From the NCBI RefSeq assembly GCF_000764305.2, contig NW_025946088.1, forward strand, positions 1 through 64,000: DNA of 64,000 nucleotides, in the 5' to 3' direction. The stretch is from Hyalella azteca (lineage: Eukaryota; Arthropoda; Malacostraca; Amphipoda; Hyalellidae). The translations under genes and the position numbers were made by a program. Positions 46,601 through 53,885 of the stretch are shown piece by piece; the first letter of the stretch is position 1, and each line of letters begins with the position of its first letter. Under the pieces are notes generated by a model. That model was given only the letters and a program-made list of their open reading frames with translations. It was not told the DNA's origin and did no database searches.

Positions 46601-49600
46601 TACGTTGGCAGGTGGTGTCTAAGTAGTTCTTGCGTTCTTTGTACCATAATTTGTAGTTTTACAATATTTAGATAAGAGATGAGCATTATTTCATTTATAA
46701 GTTGTATTTCCTTCTTGGTTGCAGGGTGCTGAGTTGATCCGCGTGTCGCGGCTGACGAAGGAGGCGCGGGAGGGCAAGTTTATGCGCTACCTCTACGACG
46801 ACACCCGCACGCTCTACGACGTCTTCAGGCGCGGTGTGCGCGAGAGCAACAACGGGCCATGTCTAGGTCAGCTCTCTCATTCATTAGGTCAGCTCTCTCA
46901 TTCATTAGGTCAGCTCTCTCATTCATTAGGTCAGCTCTCTCATTCATTAGGTCNAGCGTGTCTTAATTAATAAGAAATTCCTCTTCAATATGGCCCTGGC
47001 CAGTAAAAAGAAGGAACTAGAGAGGTAGCGTGTCTTAATTAATAAGAAATTCCTCTTCAATATGGCCCTGGCCAGTAAAAAGAAGGAACTAGAGAGGTAG
47101 CGTGTCTTAATTAATAAGAAATTCCTCTTCAATATGGCCCTGGCCAGTAAAAAGAAGGAACTAGAGAGGTAGCGTGTCTTAATTAATAAGAAATTCCTCT
47201 TCAATATGGCCCTGGCCAGTAAAAAGAAGGAACTAGAGAGGTAGCGTGTCTTAATTAATAAGAAATTCCTCTTCAATATGGCCCTGGCCAGTAAAAAGAA
47301 GGAACTAGAGAGGTAGCGTGTCTTAATTAATAAGAAATTCCTCTTCAATATGGCCCTGGCCAGTAAAAAGAAGGAACTAGAGAGGTAGCGTGTCTTAATT
47401 AATAAGAAATTCCTCTTCAATATGGCCCTGGCCAGTAAAAAGAAGGAACTAGAGAGGTAGCGTGTCTTAATTAATAAGAAATTCCTCTTCAATATGGCCC
47501 TGGCCAGTAAAAAGAAGGAACTAGAGAGGTAGCGTGTCTTAATTAATAAGAAATTCCTCTTCAATATGGCCCTGGCCAGTAAAAAGAAGGAACTAGAGAG
47601 GTAGCGTGTCTTAATTAATAAGAAATTCCTCTTCAATATGGCCCTGGCCAGTAAAAAGAAGGAACTAGAGAGGTAGCGTGTCTTAATTAATAAGAAATTC
47701 CTCTTCAATATGGCCCTGGCCAGTAAAAAGAAGGAACTAGAGAGGTAGCGTGTCTTAATTAATAAGAAATTCCTCTTCAATATGGCCCTGGCCAGTAAAA
47801 AGAAGGAACTAGAGAGGTAGCGTGTCTTAATTAATAAGAAATTCCTCTTCAATATGGCCCTGGCCAGTAAAAAGAAGGAACTAGAGAGGTAGCGTGTCTT
47901 AATTAATAAGAAATTCCTCTTCAATATGGCCCTGGCCAGTAAAAAGAAGGAACTAGAGAGGTAGCGTGTCTTAATTAATAAGAAATTCCTCTTCAATATG
48001 GCCCTGGCCAGTAAAAAGAAGGAACTAGAGAGGTAGCGTGTCTTAATTAATAAGAAATTCCTCTTCAATATGGCCCTGGCCAGTAAAAAGAAGGAACTAG
48101 AGAGGTAGCGTGTCTTAATTAATAAGAAATTCCTCTTCAATATGGCCCTGGCCAGTAAAAAGAAGGAACTAGAGAGGTAGCGTGTCTTAATTAATAAGAA
48201 ATTCCTCTTCAATATGGCCCTGGCCAGTAAAAAGAAGGAACTTGAGAGGTAGCGTGTCTAATTGCGATAAGTTACAGAAGATATTATCATTGATATATCA
48301 AGAATTGATTTTATTGCTTTCATGATATTAAGTGCATAAATGCGTGCATTGACAGATTATCACATTGTCTCGCAGTAAATGTATAATAAAATGGAAAGTG
48401 AGTTACTTGAATATATGTTTGGCTGTATTCTCGTTGAATATCTCGAGTTTGGTTTGCTCTGAAGTTATTCATTGATGGTTATGAATGATAACTTGTCATT
48501 ACAGAGGCATCGTACGGCGTAACAGCATATGGGACAAGCTGGCTCTGAAGTTGATCATAATGATAACTTGTCATTACAGAGGCATCGTGCGGCGTAACAG
48601 CATATGGGACAAGCTGGCTCTGAAGTTGATCATAATGATAACTTGTCATTACAGAGGCATCATACGGCGTAACAGCATATGGGACAAGCTGGTGTTCCGT
48701 AAGGTGCAGGAGGGCATGGGGGGCAGACTGCGGCTGGTGGTGGTGGGGTCGGCGCCCCTGGCCGGCAATGTGCTCACCTTCACCAGATGTGCTCTAGGCT
48801 GCGTTGTGAGTTAAATAATACAAAATTAGCGATTTATTTTTCGGCGAAAAATATGCTAATTTAAAAAATTAGTTGCTTCTGCCCGTAAAGTCAACTAATA
48901 CAAAATTAACGATTTATTTTCCGGCCAAAAATATGCTACCTTACAAAAAAAATTAGTTGCTTATTCCCTGGACTGCGTCCTGAGTCAAATAATACTAAAT
49001 TAGCGATTTATTTTCCCGCGAAAAATATGCTACTTTAAAAAATTAGTTACTTCTTGTTAGTGGGTCTCTTGTATTGCTTATTTCTCTGAATTCTTGTTAC
49101 TTCTGTTGGTTCGCAATGTGATTCAACTCAAATTCTCAAATATTTTCATACAAAATCCAATGAACATTTTTCATGTGTACTCACGATCATGCGTCTATCG
49201 AATCAAATTCGAGATTCGGTGATCTTAGAGCGACTAACATACATTTTAATCACTAATTTATGTTAGTCGATCAGTCGAGCTTAAGAAGTTCGTGGTATTA
49301 AATTATGTATTCCATAACTATGTAAGAACTACTTGCTTATGTTCGATGGATTTCGTTGACATTTCTTTTGGCTCTGAACGGAACATTATTCTTTAGAAAT
49401 TTGCTATATATTTGCACTTTTTATGGCATAAAATGTGAAGATCATGAAGTGAAACACATTTGTGATTTCCTCACCTACGGTATTAGATACTTATAGGTCA
49501 ATCCACATATGCACAAAATACGATATTTCTTCATAAAATTCGTTGTGATTTAGACTGTATTTGTGTTATTTCTGGACGACGTTCTCTGGGCAGGTGGTGG

Positions 49601-52600
49601 AGGGCTACGGGCAGACGGAGTCTGTGGCGCCAGCGACGTTGACGGTGCAGGGCGAGTACAGACCTGAGCACGTGGGGCCCCCGCTGGCCTCTAACGCCAT
49701 CAAGCTCGTGGACGTGCCTGACATGGACTACTTCGCTGCACAAAGTGAGTACAGACCTGAGCACGTGGGGCCCCCGCTGGCCTCTAACGCCATCAAGCTC
49801 GTGGACGTGCCTGACATGGATTACTTCGCTGCACAAAGTGTGTTGTGCTCAACATGCGTCATGCGTGATTTTCTCACCATATATTAAGCTAAATTTCAAC
49901 ATATATTAAGCTAAATTTCAACATATATTAAGCTAAATTTCAACATATATTAAGCTAAATTTCAACATATATTAAGCTAAATTTCAACATATATTAAGCT
50001 AAATTTGAACATATATTAAGCTAAATTTCAACATATATTAAGCTAAATTTCAACATATATTAAGCTAAATTTCAACAAATATTAAGCTAAATTTCAACAT
50101 ATATTAAGCTAAATAAATGCTCGCAAAGTAAATTTATAATTTTCAGTTCGAGGGGTGAAGTTACAATTGGTAATCACCCATAATATATTTACTATCTTAG
50201 TGATAGCTCGTCTGCTGCCGCGAACGTAATTTTCAACTAGAAAAAGTAGTCGAATGAATCTCTAAACCTAAACCTTTAGGGATACGTCAGTTGTCGTCTT
50301 TGCTATCCGAACCTCAACGCGACGTAAATTTGGTGACACACGGGGTTAATGACTGAGGGTTAATGTAAGATGTTTCACTAATGTCTATTTGATTATGATT
50401 TTTGCATGGGTTATTCTTACGATGAGTAACTATCATATGTCTAAAAGTTCGTCTCTGGCTTAAAATAAATGTTCTGAGTCTATAAGTACATACAGTGCAT
50501 GAAGAATGTTGTGAACCTGAACCATTCAATTTCTATCTGGGAAGATATGAATGCATGGAGTTCCCTATTCTTAGGACCTACGGCAACCCTTATGCATTTG
50601 ATCCTTATTTTAAATAACTCATTCATTAGAGCCAAATCATATGCTGCAATTTTACCGCATATCAACGATGGATAATTGTGCAATTGGCCTCAGACGAACT
50701 GCTCCTTGCGTGAACGTGCGTTATTCTCACAGCTAGCGAGATTCTGAAATGTTTTATTTCCATTTTATTGTGGACGATAAAATCGTTGAACCTTTTTCCT
50801 GTTGCAGACCAAGGCGAGGTCTGTATAAAGGGCGCTAGTGTCTTCCAAGGCTACTTCAAGGACCCTGAGAAGACGCGGCAAACCAAAGACGCTCAAGGCT
50901 GGCTGCACACCGGCGATATCGGCGAATGGTTGCCAGTAAGTTTTCCAGTAATCTTTTGCTGTCTCTTGCGTTATTATACATGCGCAAGTTATAGTTCACT
51001 GTTATTAGCGCATTTTCTCATTTATGGAAAAAAAGAGCTATTGTGCTCGCCATGTCCGTCTGTCTGTCTGTCCGTCTGTGACTTCACGTTTTCGTCGACG
51101 AGAAAATGCGCTCTCTGTCACTCACTGCACTGAGTACTGAGTTATATTTTTTTATGCCATTTTTCACTTTTGCCGTTATATAATTAGGACTACAAGTGAA
51201 TGTCGGTCATGTTATTATTGCGTTCTCTCCTAATAATTTATATCCTACAATTCGTTCTTTGCTTCTAAATATCCTAAAGAGTTAGTGAGAAGTGTTCCTA
51301 AGTTTTACGATATGAATGTCGAACTCAATATTTCCTTCATAACGTCGCTGCATTTGAACGATCCTCTTACACATTATAAACTTAAAAGATTCATTTAATG
51401 CACGTAACTTAGGTTATATTCATATAATGATATAAATTCAATATATCTCGCTTGGTTACTGACGTATTTGTCTCTAGAACGGCACGCTCAAGATCATTTA
51501 ATTTAGGTTCTTTAGGTTATATTCATGTAATGATATAAATTCTATATATCTCGCGTGGCTACTGATGTATATGTCCCCAGAACGGCACGCTCAAGATCAT
51601 CATTTATTTAGGTTCTTTAGGTTATATTCATATAATGATATAAATTCTATATATCTCGCTTGACAACTGATGTATATGTCCCCAGAACGGCACGCTCAAG
51701 ATCATCGACCGCAAGAAGCACATCTTTAAGCTGTCCCAGGGAGAGTACATCGTACCTGAGAAAATTGAAAACATTTACGTACGCTCTCAGTACGTGGCAC
51801 AAGTGTTCGTCTACGGCGAGAGTTTGAAGGTAAAAGCTTAAGTTTGAAGGTAAACGCTAAATTTGGAAATAAAAAGCTTAAGTGTGATAAGTTTGAAGGT
51901 AAAAGCTTAAGTTTGAAGGTATAAGCTTAAATTTGATAGTAAAAGCTTGAGCGTAAATTTATTTGATTTTTCGATCTTGTGACTCGAACGATTGTTGCTC
52001 TATATCTCCGCAGGCGCGTGTTTCCTCTTTGTTTTCTCCTTATTAATCTTAGGCAATGATGTACTCTTAGCCTTTACTGTCTTGTATCTGCTTAAAATAG
52101 TTTCCAAGTAGTATTGAGTTTCTTGTTATTGGATAACTTCTTGCAAGTAAAGTCAATCCTATAACAAATCTCATGCTCATAGCACAGGAAATAAACAGTT
52201 TGTGGTGCTCAAATCAAAAGTTTTTGGAGAAAATATATCTATTTAACCATTGTGTAACAATGTCATCAGTACAATAAATTGGCAAAGAGGTTATCAGGTT
52301 CAAAATTTTCAACATTTTCTGGCAGATTCTTCTATGGTCCGTTATCCTAGACTACAGTAACTTTTCCAATTTATAAATGTCGTATGCAGATCAAGCTTCG
52401 TTGCTGGCTAAGCAAAAGTCTTCGATTCTTGTCTATTCTTTTGTTTCTGTTCGTGAATAAATGGCCGACCAAAACCAAATAGCGAATTCATATAATCAAA
52501 TAAATCTGTATCTATTTAGGTAAAGTGTTATTGCGTGTAAAATATATTTTATTTCATAAATAATGTGTTCCCTGTTGCCTAGCGTTCCCAGATCACACTA

Positions 52601-53655
52601 CTTTCAGCTCTGCTAGAACACGAACATTATAAAGTCGTCATCAGTGGCAATATTATCTAACGCTTATTAATTAACTCTCCAAATTTTCTTATCTAACTCT
52701 ACTTTATTTTCCGTAATCGTGTGGACGTTTGGGTTACTTACGCAAGTAAAAAATGAATATATGATTGCAGTGACAAATAACGGACATTGCTGTAGCTTCA
52801 TTACTGATTGCATCAACAAATAACGGCAACTGTTGACAGTCGACGGTGGTGGCCGTGGTGGTGCCAGAAGTTGACGCGGTGAAGGCGTGTGTATAGACCC
52901 ATTACATATAGGCCCATTACATATAGGCCCATTACATATAGGCCCATTACATATAGGCCCATTACATATAGGCCCATTACATATAGGCCCATTACATATA
53001 GGCCCATTACATATAGGCCCATTACATATAGGCCCATTACATATAGGCCCATTACATATAGGCCCATTACATATAGGCCCATTACATATAGGCCCATTAC
53101 ATATAGGCCCATTACATATAGGCCCATTACATATAGGCCCATTACATATAGGCCCATTACATATAGGCCCATTACATATAGGCCCATTACATATAGGCCC
53201 ATTACATATAGGCCCATTACATATAGGCCCATTACATATAGGCCCATTACATATAGGCCCATTACATATAGGCCCATTACATATAGGCCCATTACATATA
53301 GGCCCATTACATATAGGCCCATTACATATAGGCCCATTACATATAGGCCCATTACATATAGGCCCATTACATATAGGCCCATTACATATAGGCCCATTAC
53401 ATATAGGCCCATTACANCTATTACGCCTGTCTCTTATACACATCTAGATGTGTATAAGAGACAGCCTGCACCCCGACCCGTTCCCTGTTTAATTACAATA
53501 ACGAGACTTCATCCCAGGTAAAGGACGTCTACCTGCACCCCGACCCGTTCAGCGTACAGAACGGCTTGCTAACGCCCACCCTCAAGTCTAAGCGCCCGCA
53601 GCTCAGGAAATACTTCAAGCCACAATTGGATGATTTATACGCCAAATTACACTAG
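31497..53655 (+). CDS. ACSL: Long-chain fatty-acid CoA ligase (ACSL1/5/6-type) gene, whole locus
   Basis: This enzyme joins CoA to C12-C20 fatty acids using ATP, at the ER or mitochondrial outer membrane. Exons in window order: 31497-31622, 39334-39785, 40040-40183, 41364-41638, 46725-46866, 48655-48805, 49594-49744, 50808-50935, 51686-51829, 52840-52887 (broken), 53518-53655. In protein order 46725-46866 must come second. All other joins are GT-AG with matching phases. Motifs: adenylation P-loop [11 protein letters not shown], then [27 protein letters not shown] and [16 protein letters not shown]. About 50-60 residues between [11 protein letters not shown] and VKDVYLHP are missing, lost at a 15-bp array plus adapter. 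Similarity to the insect enzyme is higher than to vertebrate ones, from memory. Family certain; copy number and locus order uncertain. Confidence 0.85.
31621..31835. repeat. 71-bp tandem repeat containing the donor of ACSL exon 1
   Basis: Three copies start AAGGTGATAGCACCT at 31621, 31692 and 31763. Copy one contains the real exon end, while copies two and three repeat only its last bases (CAAG|GTGATA). Confidence 0.9.
31836..34360. other. ACSL intron 1 sequence; no exon recognised
   Basis: Contains a 63-bp two-copy repeat at about 31971-32095 (AAAATGTGCGCATTTACTA) and nothing else recognisable. Confidence 0.4.
34361..34498. repeat. 39-bp minisatellite (GAACGCCAGGGTATAGACAT)
   Basis: Three and a half units, 39 bp apart, with AGGCGCG/AAGTGCG variants. 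Confidence 0.85.
34502..34716. mobile_element. Short MITE-like element with TTAGAAAAAA ends
   Basis: The left end TTAGAAAAAACGGTGAAAAA is mirrored by the right end reading CTTAGAAAAAATTACCG in reverse. Internal CCACTGACATACTAGTGGC and CCGGCCACTGAAACGCCGG are subterminal inverted motifs. About 215 bp, no coding frame. Target duplication unclear. Confidence 0.4.
34836..34957. repeat. 60-bp tandem duplication
   Basis: TCGATAATTGTGAATTATTC recurs 60 bp apart with one mismatch in the whole unit. Confidence 0.8.
34958..36765. other. ACSL intron sequence with unassigned minus-strand open frames
   Basis: Three minus-strand frames follow each other (36212-35874, 35864-35568, 35426-35160), 112, 98 and 88 codons. 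The first has a CEEC...C..H arrangement, but I recognise no family and there is no sign of codon bias. They may be chance. Confidence 0.2.
36766..36995. repeat. Compound repeat: 24-bp units inside a larger duplication
   Basis: ATTGATTCTTGTGTAAATTA plus ACGG repeats four to five times between two copies of a roughly 70-bp block containing CAGCCCTTCAAGAAGGAAAC (36788 and 36938). Confidence 0.8.
36996..37684. other. ACSL intron sequence; nothing recognised
   Basis: No repeat or exon-like frame. Confidence 0.4.
37685..37892 (+). mobile_element. AGCGCATTTTCTC MITE, copy 2 (longest simple-repeat core)
   Basis: Starts TTAGCGCATTTTCTCATTTA, ends GTATTGAATTATATTTTT. The internal TCTG/TCCG/TCCA run is about 80 bp here, much longer than in the other four copies, so the element carries a variable tandem core. 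Confidence 0.75.
38175..38355. repeat. 21-bp minisatellite (GGTCAGCTCTCTCATTCATTA), two three-unit blocks
   Basis: Units at 38175, 38196, 38217 and again at 38293, 38314, 38335. The second block is introduced by TGTCTAG|GTCAGC, the same bases that end the exon at 46866. This ties the upstream intron of the 39334 exon to that misplaced exon. Confidence 0.9.
38356..39037. other. ACSL intron sequence; nothing recognised
   Basis: AT-rich, no further repeats until the 37-bp acceptor array. Confidence 0.4.
39038..39333. repeat. 37-bp tandem repeat x8 carrying the acceptor CTCTTGTTTGCAG
   Basis: Exactly eight 37-bp units (CCTGAGTGCTCGTAAGACGA then CCGACTCTTGTTTGCAG). Every unit ends in a good pyrimidine tract and CAG. 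Only the eighth is followed by coding sequence. Confidence 0.95.
39334..39785 (+). CDS. ACSL: ACSL exon: N-terminal adenylation subdomain
   Basis: Starts GC|TGGCGCGATGG, completing a phase-1 glycine from the exon at 46725-46866 (NNGPCLG|W). It encodes about 150 residues, including [24 protein letters not shown] and [12 protein letters not shown], which are very conserved in ACSL proteins. The donor AGG|GTGAGT is strong and phase 0. Confidence 0.9.
40040..40183 (+). CDS. ACSL: ACSL exon: ATP/AMP-binding P-loop
   Basis: 48 codons, phase 0 at both ends. It contains [20 protein letters not shown], the signature adenylate-forming motif that grips ATP. The donor is AAG|GTAACA. Starting about 5 bp into the following intron, a 55-bp stretch is duplicated in diverged form at about 40354-40412. 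Confidence 0.92.
40184..41170. other. ACSL intron with one diverged duplication
   Basis: Copies of ATTAGAATTACGRTACC...TGTGTTCATTAAGACTTT at 40201-40245 and 40365-40412. An AT-rich TGCATAATGCATAATAATGC region lies at 40980-41090. No exon. Confidence 0.5.
41171..41363. repeat. 145-bp tandem duplication with a false copy of the next exon's start
   Basis: Positions 41219-41275 repeat the first 57 bases of the exon beginning at 41364, including the acceptor ATATGGCAG and the upstream GTTGTTAGTAAAGTAAAGAA. Differences are few and mostly synonymous (CTGCC/TCTG changes). The false copy has no donor. Confidence 0.85.
41364..41638 (+). CDS. ACSL: ACSL exon: core adenylation domain
   Basis: The acceptor ATATGGCAG|TCAGACG gives phase 0 after the P-loop exon. 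It encodes [16 protein letters not shown] through [18 protein letters not shown] to KKKELE, ending GAGAG|GTAGCG in phase 2. The last 30 or so bases plus the donor are repeated as a 72-bp array that is interrupted here after one partial unit. Confidence 0.92.
41683..41714. other. Truncated Nextera junction adapter (copy 5)
   Basis: The first mosaic end is complete and the second stops after 13 bp (AGATGTGTATAAG), then unrelated sequence begins. It cuts the 72-bp array after the ACSL exon and starts a block that ends at the N at 46954. Confidence 0.9.
41715..42205. other. Start of the probably misplaced block; nothing recognised
   Basis: ACCGGCCAT occurs twice near its left edge. No exon-like frame. 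Confidence 0.4.
42206..42349. mobile_element. MITE with GTAAGTACTTAC core, copy 1
   Basis: The left end GGCCTATACTTTCAAAAAAA is mirrored by the right end TTTTGAAAGTAAGGCC. Inside are GATCGTAAGTTCATC and the perfect 12-bp palindrome GTAAGTACTTAC. About 144 bp, no coding frame. A second copy lies at 54650-54875. Confidence 0.75.
42350..45139. other. Intron-like spacer; nothing recognised
   Basis: Two medium frames (42945-42718 minus and 43049-43261 plus) show no family I can name with confidence. Confidence 0.35.
45140..45297 (+). mobile_element. AGCGCATTTTCTC MITE, copy 3
   Basis: About 158 bp, same ends as copy 2, with a short TCTG/TCCG core. The right part carries CGTCGACGAGAAAATGCGCT and CACTGCAGTGAGTACTGAG, the latter containing a perfect CACTGCAGTG palindrome. 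Confidence 0.8.
45298..46724. other. Intron-like spacer; one small inverted repeat
   Basis: AATGTCAAGGTCG (45892) and CGACCTTGACATT (45950) form a 13-bp stem. Nothing else recognised. Confidence 0.4.
46725..46866 (+). CDS. ACSL: ACSL exon 2, located out of order
   Basis: Acceptor TTGCAG|GGTGCT, donor CTAG|GTCAGC. It encodes [10 protein letters not shown], then [20 protein letters not shown] and [10 protein letters not shown]. In every ACSL I know this segment lies directly before the W...YQW segment, which here is at 39334, 7.4 kb upstream. Phase 1 at its end matches phase 1 at 39334; phase 0 at its start matches the exon ending at 31622. The position after the 41364 exon cannot give a normal protein. 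Its donor opens a 21-bp minisatellite shared with 38175-38355. Confidence 0.9.
46866..46953. repeat. 21-bp minisatellite carrying the exon 2 donor
   Basis: Four units of GGTCAGCTCTCTCATTCATTA, each re-creating TAG|GTCAGC, ending at the N at 46954. Identical to the family at 38175-38355. Confidence 0.9.
46955..48260. repeat. 72-bp tandem array x18 built from an ACSL exon end
   Basis: Each unit contains the last 52 bases of the exon ending at 41638, its donor GAGAG|GTAGCG and 16-20 intron bases. Internal units look identical (with GAACTAGAG). The final unit reverts to GAACTTGAG as in the real exon. The 72-bp period keeps the minus strand open across the array, which is an artefact rather than a gene. 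The array resumes what was cut at 41683. Confidence 0.95.
48485..48654. repeat. 75-bp tandem repeat with two false starts of the next ACSL exon
   Basis: Acceptor TTGTCATTACAG followed by AGGCATCGTACGGCGTAACA occurs at 48505, 48580 and 48655. Only the third continues as a full exon. Copies one and two end after GACAAGCTGG and return to intron. Confidence 0.95.
48655..48805 (+). CDS. ACSL: ACSL exon: central adenylation domain
   Basis: Completes the phase-2 arginine of the exon ending at 41638, then encodes [14 protein letters not shown] through [15 protein letters not shown] to RCALGCV. The donor GTT|GTGAGT is phase 0 and lies in a three-copy diverged repeat (about 48796-49060). Confidence 0.9.
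48796..49060. repeat. About 87-bp repeat x3 around an ACSL donor
   Basis: AATAATACAAAATTAGCGAT, GCGAAAAATATGCTA and AAAAATTAGTTGCTT recur three times. The third copy again begins CTGCGTCCTGAGTCAAATAA, a relic of the donor region. Confidence 0.8.
49061..49593. other. ACSL intron; nothing recognised
   Basis: No repeat or exon-like frame. Confidence 0.4.
49594..49744 (+). CDS. ACSL: ACSL exon: EGYGQTE motif
   Basis: Acceptor GGGCAG|GTGGTG. It encodes VVEGYGQTE (the adenylate-contacting motif) through [16 protein letters not shown] to YFAAQ, ending CAAA|GTGAGT in phase 1. A 93-bp (31-codon) duplication follows directly, so a second donor CAAA|GTGTGT at 49838 would give an in-frame longer exon (49594-49837). 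Confidence 0.9.
49654..49837. repeat. 93-bp in-frame duplication inside an ACSL exon
   Basis: GAGTACAGACCTGAGCACGT starts at 49654 and 49747. The copies differ at one synonymous site (GAC/GAT). The period is 31 codons, so both reading and splicing survive. Confidence 0.95.
49884..50114. repeat. 22-bp AT-rich minisatellite x10-11
   Basis: CATATATTAAGCTAAATTTC plus AA, about ten and a half units, in the intron just after the duplicated exon end. Confidence 0.9.
50115..50807. other. ACSL intron; nothing recognised
   Basis: No repeat or exon-like frame. Confidence 0.4.
50808..50935 (+). CDS. ACSL: ACSL exon: GWLHTGDIG motif
   Basis: Acceptor GTTGCAG|ACCAAG completes a phase-1 asparagine (AQN). 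It encodes [15 protein letters not shown], then GWLHTGDIG, whose aspartate contacts the ribose of the adenylate. Donor CCA|GTAAGT, phase 0. This is the one exon without a clear junction-spanning tandem repeat. Confidence 0.92.
51004..51153 (+). mobile_element. AGCGCATTTTCTC MITE, copy 4 (ACSL intron)
   Basis: Same family, about 150 bp, with a short TCTG/TCCG core, 68 bp after the donor of the preceding exon. Confidence 0.8.
51415..51685. repeat. About 104-bp repeat x3 with two false starts of the next exon
   Basis: AACGGCACGCTCAAGATCAT after an acceptor occurs at 51478, 51581 and 51686, spaced 103 and 105 bp. The first two return to the AT-rich TTATATTCATATAATGATAT intron unit. Only the third continues coding. 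Confidence 0.95.
51686..51829 (+). CDS. ACSL: ACSL exon: hinge and FACS-type motif
   Basis: 48 codons, phase 0 both ends: [20 protein letters not shown] through [10 protein letters not shown] to VFVYGESLK. It contains the hinge (IDRKK) between the large and small domains of adenylate-forming enzymes. The donor TTGAAG|GTAAAA opens a roughly 20-bp repeat array. Confidence 0.92.
51821..51955. repeat. About 20-bp repeat carrying the donor TTTGAAG|GTAAAAGC
   Basis: AGTTTGAAGGTAAAAGCTTA recurs about six times with decay. Several copies keep AAG|GTAAA. Confidence 0.85.
51956..52839. other. ACSL intron; nothing recognised
   Basis: No exon-like frame before 52840. Confidence 0.4.
52840..52887 (+). 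CDS. ACSL: ACSL exon fragment truncated by a 15-bp array
   Basis: After GTTGACAG, 16 codons read [16 protein letters not shown], the start of the C-terminal small domain that follows GESLK in ACSL. The frame then meets TGTGTATAG and the CCCATTACATATAGG array. About 50-60 residues that should follow are absent, and the array ends in an N and an adapter, so the rest was most likely lost in assembly. Confidence 0.8.
52898..53416. repeat. 15-bp satellite-like array (CCCATTACATATAGG) x34-35
   Basis: Essentially perfect units, ending at an N (53417). Because 15 is a multiple of three, several frames stay open for 190-260 codons. These are artefacts. Confidence 0.95.
53427..53464. other. Nextera mate-pair junction adapter (copy 6)
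   Basis: A perfect 38-bp double mosaic end. The bases after it (CCTGCACCCCGACCCGTTC) repeat 53531-53549 of the true last exon, which confirms that a raw mate-pair read was built into the sequence. Confidence 0.95.
53518..53655 (+). CDS. ACSL: ACSL last exon and stop
   Basis: Acceptor TCCCAG|GTAAAG. It encodes [18 protein letters not shown], then [11 protein letters not shown] and [10 protein letters not shown] before TAG, the standard ACSL C-terminus including the PQLR..F block. AATAAA lies about 30 bp after the stop. Confidence 0.95.
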   Translation, partial: VKDVYLHPDPFSVQNGLLTPTLKSKRPQLRKYFKPQLDDLYAKLH

Positions 53656-53885
53656 GTTCTTTATAGTGACTCGTAACTTGACCTTAAATAAAGTTAATTA
53701 CCTTAGCTCCCATCTCTCAGTTCATAGGTGTTTTGTATGGGGAAATACTTCAAGCCACAATTGGACGATTTATACGCCAAATTACACTAGGTTCTTTAAA
53801 GTGACTCGTAACTTGACCTTAAATAAAGTTAATTTACCTTAGCTCCCATCTCTCTCAGTTCATAGGTGTTTTGTATGGTTGCAAG
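53601..53885. repeat. About 143-bp tandem duplication of the ACSL 3' end
   Basis: From GGAAATACTTCAAGCCACAA at about 53606 through the stop codon, the AATAAA and GTTCATAGGTGTTTTGTATG, the block is repeated at about 53741-53880 with a few differences. The second copy repeats the stop and the polyadenylation signal. Confidence 0.95.

Noticed and set aside
46947..48212. 421-codon minus-strand frame with a 24-residue repeat
   Set aside because: It exists only because the 72-bp array is a multiple of three. The plus strand shows each unit is a copy of an ACSL exon end with its donor.
52667..53521. Long frames encoding GPLHI-, YRPIT- or CNGPI-type pentapeptide repeats
   Set aside because: They are by-products of a perfect 15-bp array. 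They are open in several frames on both strands and have no flanking gene structure.
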